From contig VXAZ01009369.1 in assembly GCA_013399875.1 (NCBI GenBank), positions 806,001 to 870,000 of the forward strand: DNA of 64,000 nucleotides, read 5' to 3'. Shown in pieces: positions 1-11,994 of this stretch (within the stretch, counting starts at the first letter, position 1; every line of letters starts with the position of its first letter). Source of the stretch: Gymnorhina tibicen. Lineage: Eukaryota > Chordata > Aves > Passeriformes > Artamidae. The notes below the pieces were generated by a model. The model did no database searches and had not been told where the DNA came from. It saw only the letters and a list, made by a program, of their open reading frames with translations. The position numbers and the translations under genes are program-made.

Positions 1-490
1 TCATCCATTATGACTGTATATCCTTCTCAGATATGTTTGGACCAAAATGGATATTGACTTGTTAAGGAAGGTTTCTAAATTAACTCCAAACTTTCTTCTA
101 ATAATAATTGTAGTTACTGTTTTATGCTATTCATTTAACAAATTTATTCAATTTGCAAGTACCTCAGGGGCTTGAGGAGTGCCCAATTATATAGTAAGGC
201 CCAATTAGTTAATTCAGATGTGGTTTTAGCAATCTAAAATTAAGGTGACAGAAAAGACACAGATTTACATAAAATGGGAGACATACTTTGGGTTTATGGA
301 TGTTGAGATAGTTGTGAGAGCACATAGCATATACAAAGGAGGAAATTTAATGTCTTTTAGTATATGGATGTCTGAATAGAGCCATCAAGAAATCATGAGT
401 GAATTTATAGTGTATGGGGACAGAGAGGGCAAAGAGGCAAGAAGAGCACTAGGTGTTAATTGGAAGTTAAATTAATCACATCTTTTATCT
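1..490. other. Unique AT-rich non-coding stretch
   Basis: No open frame with a plausible start, splice context or recognisable peptide is visible on either strand, and no repeat family is recognised. The sequence is AT-rich and leads directly into the CR1 tail that follows. Confidence 0.5.
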
Positions 491-625
491 CTGGAGGTAT
501 TTAAAAGATGTGCAGACATGGCCCTTAGAGACATAGTTTAGTGGTGGACTTGGCAGTCCTGGGTTACCAGCTGGACTTGATGATTTTAAAAGTCTTTTCC
601 AACCTAAACTATTCTGATTTTATGA
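491..625 (+). mobile_element. CR1 LINE, 3'-end fragment
   Basis: About 135 bp match the 3' untranslated end of an avian CR1 retrotransposon. The order seen is the 'ggaggtatttaaaagatg' block, a 'tagtttagtggtggacttgg' block, then 'tggacttgatgatttta', 'tcttttccaacctaaac' and a decayed 'attctgattttatga' terminus. CR1 copies are usually 5'-truncated, and this one keeps only the last part of the element. It has no coding capacity. The many differences from the consensus I remember suggest an old insertion. Confidence 0.9.
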
Positions 626-3600
626 AATGTGTATGGGCATGTTGCTTAGGTGTTCTGTAATATAAATAAAATTTAAAAATTATAAGAATGATACCTTATA
701 CCTAATTTCAAAATACTAACAAGTGTTTTTCATCTGAGAATTATCAACATCTTGAATGAACAAATCAAACCAATATATTCCACTACCAAGTAGAGCTTCA
801 GTGGTTTCCTAATGAATATGTAATACCTACATTAACATTTTTATTAGGCATAAGTCATCATTTTTTCATATCCATAAACACGGTGGACCATGCATGAAAT
901 TACTGCTTTTCAAGAGAGTGAGTTGTGTTTCCTGTTCTAAAGACTTGTAAACCATTGCTTAACTGCTGTGTGGTTTCCACTAACAAGGTTCTTTGGGATA
1001 TCTTTTCTCTTCAGTTGTTCACGAAACATATGGCATTGACAGAACCACAATTTTATATAATTCATACACTTAACTAACAAAACATAACTAATAGTGAAAT
1101 CTAGCCTGGAGGAACTATGATGTTTCAGTTCAGTTTGCTTTCTTCTTAAGAAATCTGAAAAAATTTAGAATACTGTCTCTTCCACAGCATGTGGAAGCTT
1201 AAAATTTCTTCCTGAGATTTTGAATACTTTACAGAGCAGTCTGTTAGAATGCAACTGCTGCTTTTATTTTTAGTAAAATTTTATTATTAGTTCAGTGCAA
1301 TTCATGTCCTGAAAATAAATTACGTGCATTTGAATGAATCAAAATAAGAAATTATTTGCAACTACATGAACAGCTTGGTTGCAAGTTTTCTTCTATGATG
1401 GGTTGGAGTCCAAAGTTGGGCTAAATATAACCTTTGAGCCAAGTATTTTCATTTACTCAGGATTCAACTAATCCCCCGTTAACCTAGGCAGTAATTAAGC
1501 AATGTAGATTGTCATCTGAAACGCTGTCACTGCAAAAGATCTTCTGGATCATCCACCCCAGAGATGAGTGATATGGGATGGTGGGGCTGACATGAGCTGG
1601 CTCCCCAGCTGTCCTGATACCTGTTCCTACTCTGTGTTGCTTCCCTCCCTGGTTCCCCTTGCTAACAGCTCTTTTTCTCACCTGCTTCCCCCCAGCATGC
1701 TGGCTTCTCAACTCTCACCAGCACTTAAATGTGAAAAGCTCCTGCACACAGAGCTGAAGACGGGTGCAGATCCCACCAGGAAGGACCCAGTGGACAGTGG
1801 ACAGTGAGGGGATGACAGCAGCTCTGCAGCGAGCACCAGTGCCTGCCAGTGGCTGGCAAGGGGACACACAGAGTGGCCCATGCTCAGCTCGACCACTAGC
1901 CTCTTGAGGGGAGACATGCTGGCATGGGTGATGGAGGAGTTGATGACGCAGAGAACGCAAGGGCAGAAAGATGCTACAGGGCAACAATAGGAAGCAAAAG
2001 GAAGGGGTGGCTGGAGGGAGTCTCTCTAAGGTAGCTGAGGGCAGACTTGTACATCTCCCAATGCCCTACTCTGTCCAAACCGTCCCAGACCAACATTCCT
2101 GAATATAAAGATTCTTCTCACAGAGCTGTCATGGGATTCTGCAAAATAGGAGGCAGGTATATATATTTTTTGTTTATTAATACAGTGGCTAATCCTAACA
2201 AAAAATCAGTTTTAATAACTTCTGTGATAGTGATGAAAACAGAGGAGAAGAAAATTGAAACTGTGTGAACATCTGAGTGAATAAATGTGAAGGATGTGCT
2301 CTTTTAAAGTCAGTGAACTCTGGTGAGTTTAGTGGTACCTGTAAAATTTGAAGTGTTATCAGGTTGATCAGTCCTGATTCTGAAAGATTTTGTTAACTGC
2401 AAATCTACCATCACTGAATGTATTGTAAAGGTTAATTTCACAACCACTTACTGCCTGACAAGAGCAATAAATTCTTATAACAAAATTATTTGAGATACAA
2501 GGTGGTTTTCAACACATGCATTCTTCCCTTGGGGTAGGAGATCCCAAGCCCTTGGGACCACAGTTGTATTGCTACTGTAAAGTAGTTTGATTGTGTGTCT
2601 CAACAAACAGTACAGGTGCTGCATGGAAAAGGAACTTATTAATGTGGTAACCCTATCAGGGTTTTAAATAACACTGTACTAAACATTTGGAAAAAGGTTA
2701 AAAGAAAATAAACAAAACACAAACTTAACATTGGAATTAGGGCCACCACAAAATAAAGTAACTAGCATTTTCACTGCTATTCAATCCATCATTTGATCAA
2801 GTAATTTTTGATCCAGAATATTTATGCAAGAGCTATTAATTTGTCAGGTCAGACAGATTCCCCATTTCTTGCAATACAACTTGGTCTCACTAAGCAGTTC
2901 CTCCCATGACACAGGAAAAGTGTTGAAACATTATCATACAGTTGTTTTGTGCATTTCTGAGTTTATCAAACTAAAGCCACAAAGTGCTGTGGCTTTTATG
3001 TTAGTGCTGCGTGTGACTCCTGTACTCTGAAAAGCTGTTAGGCACAGATAATAAGCTCTGAGACTGACTATGATTGTTGACGGTGATCTAAACAAATCTG
3101 AAAATTATCTGTGTAAGAGGATATGCCCGTAAATTGGACCTGTAATCCCAGACTTTACTATCAGTATTGACTGAAGAGTAGCATTTTTTTTATGTTGTAC
3201 CCATAAAAATAGTTTACAATACTTAACTTCCAAGGATGGTGATTTGGGCATATTAAGACCCATCAGAATTATTTCCTCTACTTGGCCTTAGACAGGTACC
3301 TATTAGCCTATTTGGACTTCCTTGTGAGTCACTTGATTGCTTGGGGAGGATGTACAGAAGAGCAGTTCAAGAAATTCTGGATTTTGGCAGAAAGTATAGG
3401 AATCAAACAAAAAACTCAAACATTTTTGACAGGATGTTGTCCTTGTAAATGTTCTATTTAGCATGCAGGAATTGTGGTATTCTGAATGAGCCAGACACAG
3501 GCTCCTGCTATATCAGCCAGTATCCACCGTCAGAGAATATTGTATTCCACATGTGGGAAAGACTCTCAAATCAAAATCTAGAGAAAACCTGAAGGGGTAA

Positions 3601-6600
3601 GAACTGAATTAAAAATCAAAGAGGATCCCTGAAAAAACAAATTTTTGCTTGAATATTTTGCTAAATTTTTTCTCTAAAAAAAAATTTTTGGATGATTGTA
3701 AACACACATGACTGAGAAGTAGCTGTTGCCCAGAACATAAAATGTCTCTCATATCATGGGTATTGTCCAGCTCTTTAGATTATAGCACCGCACTAAACAA
3801 ATTATGTAATTTTTGATTTTTGTGTCTGGCTGATGAAGCCCATTGAATACAGTGAATGAATCATGGCAAATCTCACTTTTGGAATTATAATAAAAAACTT
3901 GAAAAGCCCTAACCATTTTTATACACTTTTCTTTTTAATGATGCTGGTGCTACAGCCATGAGTGTTCACTGTTTCTACAATGTAATACAAGCCTAATATA
4001 TTTTCTAGGCGTTGAAAAATATTTTGAGTATCAAAAATTAATATCTTAAACAGTGAACTAACATTGGTCATAACAGCTTTTTTTCTTTCATCCTTTTTTT
4101 TTCTACTGTGGCCAAAGGAAAATTGTATGATCTTAACTATATTTTATGTAGGTTTTTGACACCTAGTTTCTAGGACTCTATACAAACATAGACTTGCATA
4201 ACAAACTATTCAGCTAGAGAGTTATACTGTACTCCCCACATATTTTTAATATTTTAATATTTTTATTTTATTGTATTTTGTTTGGTTAGTGAATTTTAGA
4301 TTTTTCATTTTTATTTTTGCAGCTTTTGTGTGTATGTGTGTGTGTACTTGCATTTATTTCCTATTTTTAGCAATGTTAAAATAGATTCATCTATTTATCA
4401 GAACATTTTTGGTGGAAGTTCACAAGAAGTACTTTTACTAATTTTGAAAGGTTCTCCATCAAAGATTCATGAGCAACCAGCAGTCTTGGAACTACATACC
4501 AGCAGCTCAGAGTGCAAGGCCATCTGAAGAGGTTGTCCAAAATCCCTTCAGCCAGTAAAAACTGCCGCTGGTTAACAAAGTGTGCCTAACAGTTATGATT
4601 TAAGTCTTTCCCCAAGGTGCAAGTATTGATTTTTTTGAAAACACTAATAAAATGTACAATGCCTGGTTTGCCTACCTTTATTCCACTGACAATAGTGTTG
4701 TTCTCCAGAGTAATAGCTTGTGAGCACATTGGTAAGCACAGCAAGTATCCATAATTGTCAGATCACTTCATGCCATCAGCAGGCACTGAAGGTAATTAAT
4801 ATTTAATCATTCATTAGGAACACATAGAGCCAGAAAAAACTATGACTTGCTTTTAAATGTATTGGCACAAAGCTTATGGAAAGCTGTGCGGCTCTGTGGA
4901 AACCAGCTTGCAAATCTAGTAAATGAGTTGTAGGGGCACTATTATAGAGCATTTTATATCTTTATATTTATATGTGCACATCCTTTTAGGAGCATCTAGT
5001 CTGCAGCGTGATAAGCCATCACACTAATAAAACCAAAGATCTATGGGTCTGATTATGGAGCATATCCCAGAAAGGAAACAAACCTCGATTTTAAAGCTTG
5101 TACTGGCTGCTACCAGACTTTATCCTTCAGTGTCTAAGTGCACAGTTTCAGTCTTTATAAACTGGCATCTACACGTGGGATTTAATACACTTATAACTTC
5201 CCATTTATACACACCAGAAGCCAAGTCCATTGAAAACACAATAAACAGAGATCTGCACAGCTTGGTGGGCTGCCAGTGACTGTTGCTGCAAATAAGAACA
5301 TTGAAGGGTTGGTTTTCTCCCAACATACAATCCCTTTGATGATATTTCTAGTGTCCTTGCAGTAGATCTCTGATGCTGGAAGCCCACTGAGAACGTTATG
5401 AAAAATTTCCCACAATCCACACATCTGAGACTGCCAGGGTGCGTGTGTGAAAAACGCATCAGTGGAGGAATTGCCATAGCAAAACAGTATGATTCCAAGC
5501 ATGGACTGCCTCTGTGACCATGTCTTTAGGAAGGGAGCATGCAGAAAGATTATGACCTGTACAAGAGATGTGGACTGCAGCTGTGTTGCATGCTTCTGTC
5601 CCTGCAGAATGGAAATGCAAGCTCATTCACACAACAGAGCACACACACATGCTTACTACAAAAACAGAGCCACTGACTACACCTATTCCATATTTCTATC
5701 ATATTTGTATACTCAAGACTGGTTTGATCTTTACTATATGATTGTCAATGATATTATATTTGGCTTCTCAGTGCCAGGAGCCCAATGCAGAACTGTGCCT
5801 TTATGCTTTACCATCAGCATTGTGATTAATCAACACTGACACTTAAAGGGCATTGGGATGCATGTGTGTTGGAGGTCAGATTCATAATTTTTTCAGAGTG
5901 CTTTTCTAGGTTGGAAGTAGTCATATTTGGTTTTCATTTTCATTTTCTGGAGTGAAAAATAAATTAAAATTTGGTTTCAAAATTATTTGGGTTCCTGAAA
6001 GAGCAGTTGTAAGTGATGGAATCTCTGTATGGTGACTGTGTGATTACAGGTGATAAAGCGGTTGTCAGACAAAATGTTGCTGTCATTGCTATTAAGAACA
6101 TCTCCACAAACACTGTTTATCATGCCCTGTATTGCCTAGAGAATGGACTCAGTCTAACACTGTGCACCCATCATGCTTAGGCCTGAGGCATGTGAAATTT
6201 GAAGCCTAACACCTATTTCAGGAGTGGAGGAATCACCTAAGAGTTCATGCATGACTTTGTGTTCCCACTGCAACATCTCCATCTCATTAAATCCAAGATG
6301 TATCAGAGTTTGAACTGTGCAGAATGGAGTATGGGCAAATCAGTCAGAGAATACCCTGATGTTTTTCTTTTGCTTTTATTTCAATGTACCTAATACTTAA
6401 AGTCTGTTTTCATGACACGAATTGTGTTCAGGAATTTGACATCAGTCAGTAAACTACAGAACCCTAGTGAGAGCTGACTCCCTACCTTAGTGTGCTGCTC
6501 TTATGGGTGAAAGAGAGTGTCACAGCAGGAAGTGGTTTCAGCCTTTTTTAAAACCTTGCAATTTCCAAAGTTGTAAAATTTCAGACAACTTTTTCTCTGC

Positions 6601-7747
6601 TTCTACTGAGTCTTGTCTGGCTTTTGTGAGTTTAGACATTTCCATTACTTTTGCTCACGAACTGCTCTCAGGCATTTGCAGTTGAACAATTTCCAAAGTT
6701 ACCTAAGCTACATTCTCTTTGCACCTGGATGGCTTCTAATTTCTTTTCACCTATTTGTGTACTGGAATTGGAACTGATTTACCACTTCCTTCTCAGAAAT
6801 GTTGCATTCCTGTGGTCACCAAGGGCTGGTTCCCACTTGCCTCTTTTTGCTTTCTCATATCCCCCAGGTCTATTCTGTGACGTAAATGAAGTTACTAAAT
6901 GAATAGCAAGTAGTTTAGCTACATGATTCTCACTAGGATCCTCCACCTGGAGCTGGAGAACAGCATACACTGGAGGTTATGTAGGTGTCCAACTGTGAAG
7001 GGTAGTCATCACACAAGAAAACTAACTGCAGAATCTGAACTACAGCCAAACTTGCTTAGAAAAACAGAAGATTTTGAAGGTAGGAAGAGGAAAGGAGCAG
7101 GGCAGGACAGGTGCACTTCTGTTAGAAAAATAGGTTCATAAAAGGGCTCTGAAATCACTTTAATTCATATGAGTGTTGCATATGTCAGTCAAACTTGTAG
7201 GCTTTAAGGGAATGAATGACAGCAGCTAGACAATATACAAAGACAATACAAAATTACTTTTTCTACTCTGAGTAAGGTTGATTTTAACTCCTAACCTTAC
7301 TTAATATTATGGCAACTTGTCCTGTACCATCTAGCACATGTTTCTATTTGCTTCTGTGTAGCGATATTACTTTTAGGTAGTAAATAGTAAGTACTGCAAC
7401 ATATGCAGCTGAACATGCTAATGACACTCAGCAATCAAATTTGACTTACACAAGGAGCATGAGAATGCCTCTTCTGGACTAAATATGGACTAAATATGAA
7501 CTACATAAAAATGTGGACTAAAGTGCAGTTGTTTAACACTGTCAGACCTCATTTCACAGCAAAGTCTTTCAGTCCTCCATCTACACCTCACACCTTGCTA
7601 GCTGGTGCTATTTACTCTGGTGAAGGGAGGTGGTAGTTTAGCTCCCACTGCCAGGCAGTATGCTGACCCCTAGTTGTGCTGAATTACACCAAATAGAAAT
7701 GCCAACACAGTTGTCTGCTGCAGGGCTCAGGAAATCATCGTGAACCT
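626..7747. other. Long unique AT-rich region, no gene seen
   Basis: About 7.1 kb without a supported gene or recognised transposon. A GC-richer island at about 1560-2040 has pyrimidine runs ending in CAG that resemble splice acceptors, but its open frames on both strands give unrecognisable peptides. An open frame at 5489-5839 (116 codons, plus strand) is Cys-rich early and hydrophobic later but resembles no family I know. Simple-sequence content is limited to short A or T runs, and a few copies of an 11-bp unit (ggactaaatat) occur at about 7478-7500. The stretch could be intergenic or intronic. Confidence 0.5.
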
Positions 7748-8141
7748 CTAATGAGGAGCTGAGGTTGTTCAGCTTGGAAGAAAGAAGGCTGAAGGGAGAC
7801 CTTATCACTCTCCACAGCTATCAGAAAGGAGGTTGTAGTCAGGTGGGTGTCAGTCTCTTCTCCTAGGTACCAAGTGACAGGATGAGAGGAAATGTCCTTA
7901 AGTTGCACCAGGAGAGATTTAGATCTAATACTAAAGAAAATTTCTTTATGGAAAGGATTGTAAAACATTGGAAAAGTCTGCCCAAGGGAGCTGTGAAGTC
8001 ACCATCCCTGGAAGTATTCAGAAAATGTGTGGCTATGGCACTTGAGGACATGGTTTAATGGTGAACATGGTGGTGGTGCTAAATTGATGGTTGGACTTGA
8101 CAATCTTAAAAGTCTTTTTCAACCTCAAAAGTTTTATGAAA
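7748..8141 (+). mobile_element. CR1 LINE, 3'-end fragment
   Basis: About 390 bp of CR1 3' sequence in sense orientation. The start 'aggagctgaggttgttc' corresponds to the region encoding the last part of the reverse-transcriptase ORF. It is followed by the 'ggaaatgtccttaagttgcaccaggagagattta' equivalent at about 7890-7920, the 'gggagctgtgaagtcaccatccctgga' equivalent near 7986-8012, and the usual tail 'ttggacttgacaatctta' near 8093. The terminus has decayed to 'gttttatgaaa'. Open frames across it (7735-7968 and 7863-8051, minus strand) are antisense artefacts. This is a standard 5'-truncated dead copy. Confidence 0.95.
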
Positions 8142-10346
8142 ACAGTTGTAATTAGTGGTCCTTTACAGAGTTTCTATGCTGTCCTTGTTGCATTCTACCT
8201 TTGTTTCTGGTAAATTTCTCTCCATAGTTTCCTTTTGCCCACCAAAAATTAGCTTTTTTTTTCCCTATGTAATGAAAGAGATTATATCTCCTCTACCAGC
8301 TTTGCTCTATTTTCAATGGGCATTTCTCCTTAGGAAAGTCACTTAATCCTCCAAAATCTTAGCACTTACAGCCCAAAACACGGTCACCCAAACACTTTCA
8401 AAATGGAAAGTTACCAGGGCTATTCAGAGGATGCCAGATAACTGAAAGTGCTCTTCACAGGGTGATGCATGGAAGGCTACTAAAAAACCAACCACTGTTC
8501 AGAGAGTTCAGGGAGTGAAAGAGGAAGCTTAAGAGAAGTCTTCCAGTGTACACTCAAGAAATATTTGCTCTTCAAAGACATTTCTCAGCAATTTCTATCA
8601 CATAATCTCCAGGATCTCAAAAAGTGCACAAAAATTTTTAACAGAAAAATTTAACATGAAATATTCTAGTTAACCTTTTCTTACTCTCTCTTTTGTAGAC
8701 CGTATAATTGGGTAAAAAAAATACTTAGCAGACCTAAAAGATAGTTGAAGATCATAGAGTTCACACAATTTTTCTTTAAAATAAATATGTTGAATTAGGT
8801 GTTCTTTTTCCAAACAGCTTACGCTTATCTGTGCATTTATGAAACCAAAACACTTCTACCTCATTTTCAATATTAGTCTATTTAGCATAAGAATTTGCCA
8901 AAATTCTAGTCATGTTTAGGAAAGATAACTTAGAAATAATTGTATGTCTTTTTCCTTCTTCTCTCCTGCAAAGCACTTTAAAAAACTTTCTATTCAGGGC
9001 CCAGAAATATTATCTTCGATTACTGACACCAGTATTATCTGTTCAGACCAGAACAGATCTGGTGGTTAGAGATCAAGGCACATATATTTCTCCTAATTCC
9101 CCATCAAAATATGGAAAAAATCAAAAATTCCTATCCCAGGATCATTACTCTTATGCTAAAATATTCTGAATCCTGAGTGTAGTGTTTGATGGTTGAGAAA
9201 TCTGCGAACCAAAAAGCTACACTGAATGAAGCCAAAAGGCATTTCACTCCCAGAAGGCAATTAGTAGATGGCCAGAATATTGTTAGCTTGTAAGGTAATG
9301 TTTCACTGGTAGTGATGTCACAGAGCTGGGTAAATGGTAGAGCTGCATTAATGGTCCCCAGACCCCAAATCTCAGCACTGATTAAACCTGAGCCATAGAC
9401 TAGTGAAGAGGAATTCATACTTGTAGTCTGTGCCATAAATAACTATACATCATTAAAGTCAGCTAATAAGGAGTCGGAAGATGTCGCCTTACCAGTACAA
9501 GCACACTTTAGAGATATTTAGAGATTTTTTTTTTTTAAATGATGCATTAAAAATCACACAGAGGAACTACTCAAGCCTGTCACCAGTGTTTCTTCTGGGA
9601 AACTATCATGCACACTGCAAAGAACAAAGTTCTTCAAACACAGACGTTTAACAGAACATATGTTCTTTTAGTAAATGGCACACTTTTAAGTAGGTAGAAA
9701 ACTCAACAGTAAACATGACCTTTGACTAAAAAGAACCTTTCAAGTCTAGCTGGGGTTTTTTTTGGCAAGTTGGCAAAGAGATGATTACAGTGCACCCTGT
9801 TGGACACTTTATTCTTAGATTATACTTAGTTATAAGCCATAGATATCCTTTTCACTCATAGTAAAAGAGGTTGGGTTTTTAACTATTTGCATACAAGAAT
9901 TAGCCCCAAAAATTCCTGAGGCTTAGAAGAGCGATTGTGCACTAAAAGCCCCCAAAAGGCTTTACTATTCCACTACTGCAGTATTTGCAGTGGCCGTGGC
10001 CAAAATAAGACTAGCAATGAACTCCAGCACCTATACTTAGCTAGTTGCATTCACTGTACTTTTAACTATGTAAAGTTTTGAAGCTAATACTGATTCTGGG
10101 AAAAGCTTCATTAGGGTATGATCTGTTATTTATTAATCTCAAACTATTTTTAATAAATTTAAGTATTTTTAATAAATTGCAGATTTAATGAAAGGGCACA
10201 ACTATAGTTAAAAAAACACCACAGTCATTAATTAAGAAAGAATATAAATTTTCATTGGTTTATAAGTAGCCACTACATATTCTACACAAATATATCCAAA
10301 CATGACTGCCATTAATAAAATTTTATTTACAGGCAAGCAACCAAAA
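8142..10346. other. Unique AT-rich region, no gene seen
   Basis: Nothing here is recognised as a gene or transposon. Open frames at 8912-9169 and 9131-9436 give peptides with no family resemblance. A T9 run lies near 9527 and a 'ggggtttttttt' slippage tract near 9752. Neither is unusual for avian non-coding DNA. Confidence 0.5.
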
Positions 10347-10378
10347 AATTAAATTCACAAATAATTGTGAATTTAATT
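10347..10378. repeat. Perfect AT-rich inverted repeat (14-bp arms, 4-bp loop)
   Basis: The left arm AATTAAATTCACAA (10347-10360) is followed by ATAA and then by its exact reverse complement TTGTGAATTTAATT (10365-10378). The same words recur imperfectly just downstream (10380-10400), so the palindrome sits in a locally repetitive AT-rich patch. No transposon termini or target duplications are evident around it. It could extrude as a hairpin or be the remnant of a small inverted-repeat element. Confidence 0.85.
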
Positions 10379-11778
10379 CAATAATTTAATATGAATTGAA
10401 TATTTGCTTTCCTTATATGTAAATAAATATTATTCTAATATCTTTCATCTCTGAAAGGAAGACTTCTAAAACACAGCACTTTACTGTATTTTATATTTAG
10501 CATGATTTTTCCTAATTTAGTACTCCCAGGCAAATATCTGTTAAAGAGTCAACCTGAATTTGTTGATATAGCAAAGAAACATACTATTATTACTTTTATG
10601 CGGAGGCCTATTTCTGAGCAGTTTTTCCCTGGAGAGTAGACCAAAACCACTACGACTATAGCTGTCAGTTATTGTGACTTTTGGAGCAGACAGGGGCAGA
10701 AGAAGGAGAGTTTCCCTTGATGAAGCTGTTAATAAAATACAGGTGAGGATGAGACTGATTATTGAGGTGGTCACTGGAGAAATCAGAAGTGTGTAATTTA
10801 TAGAGAATTTTGTGTCCATAAACCACAAATTGGTATGGGCAGAGAAAAGAAGAGTCCCTGACATAAAATATAGCTTGACGAGTAGCAGATGCCTGACTGA
10901 CGTGCACACATCTAGACTGCATCCTGATATCAGATCAGGAGCAGGGACAGAACGATTACAGTTTTAACATGATTCTTGCCCATCAGCCACTTTGAATAAG
11001 CTGGTTGCATCAAACTAAGTGCTACACCAGAAGTATTTATCTCCACAAGCAGTATGGACGTTTGTTCTGTTCCTCATATGGCCAGCCTGCTCATACCCCA
11101 GGAACAAGTCTCCATGGAGCACCCACAAACCTGTCAGCCAAGAAATGAACATCTGCCTGCTAAGGACACAAATGATTGTGTATAGAGGCTGGCCCTCCCA
11201 GGTGTCATTAGCCTTCATACAAAACTACTCTAAAGAGCAGAGGGTTTCCAGTATTTTTTGCCATTTGATGGGTGTACATTGACATTCTAATAATGAATGC
11301 CAAGAAGGCATTCCAACATGTGCACATCCTCTATAGTTCAGAGCCATTCACCTTAAACTTTTACACAGGGAACTGGTACGATTGATGAATAGGAGATGAA
11401 GTTTGCATGCTACCTGATGTAAGAATTAGATGCCTGCTCGGAACAATGTCTTTAAGACAGGGCAATGAAAGTCTTTAAGTTACTTCCCTGAAAAAGGCAA
11501 TTGGAATTGACAACACAAGGATTTACAAAGAGAGGCGATTATAAGGATATACAAAATTAAGGATGAGGAAAGAGATTAGGAGAGGACAGTTTCCCAGTCT
11601 CAAACAGGCTTTTAGAATAAAGCCACAATAGCTTAATGTTTTCTACTTCTAAACAAAGAGTTGTGTTTCTTTTATGTTGTAAAAAAAGTTAATATAATTA
11701 ATCTCCATGTTTCTGTCACACAAAATTTGGTGAGAGATTGACAGAAAGGCTTTGTTGGCAGAAAAATTTTTATTATTT
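10379..11778. other. Unique region, no gene seen
   Basis: No recognised repeat or gene. A minus-strand open frame at 10541-10909 (122 codons) and a plus-strand frame at 11019-11282 give Leu/Ser-rich or mixed peptides with no recognisable motif, so I do not call them. Confidence 0.45.
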
Positions 11779-11994
11779 GGTTAGGGTTATGGTTAGGATT
11801 ATGGTTAGGGTTTAGGGTTATGGTTAGGGGTTAGGATTAGGGTTGGGTTAGGGTTAGGTTTAGGGTTAGGGTTTAGCATTACAGTTATGATTAGGGTTAG
11901 GGTTTATGTTTAGGGTTAGGTTTAGGATTAGGTTTAGGGCTGGGTTAGTTTTAGGGTTAGGGTTTAGGGTTTGGGTTAGTTTTAGGGTTAGGGT
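11779..11994 (+). repeat. Degenerate interstitial telomeric repeat, (TTAGGG)n
   Basis: About 216 bp consist almost entirely of vertebrate telomere-type words in one orientation, with G-rich units reading 5'->3' on the plus strand. I count roughly 17 exact TTAGGG hexamers, interspersed with variants such as TTATGG, TTAGGA, TTTAGGG, TTAGGT and TTAGTT. Boundaries are sharp: AT-rich unique DNA before and ordinary sequence after about 12000. The minus-strand peptide it could encode (repeated Asn-Pro / Thr-Leu dipeptides, 11866-12057) is a by-product of the repeat. The decay implies an old insertion or fusion relic, not an active chromosome end. Confidence 0.97.
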
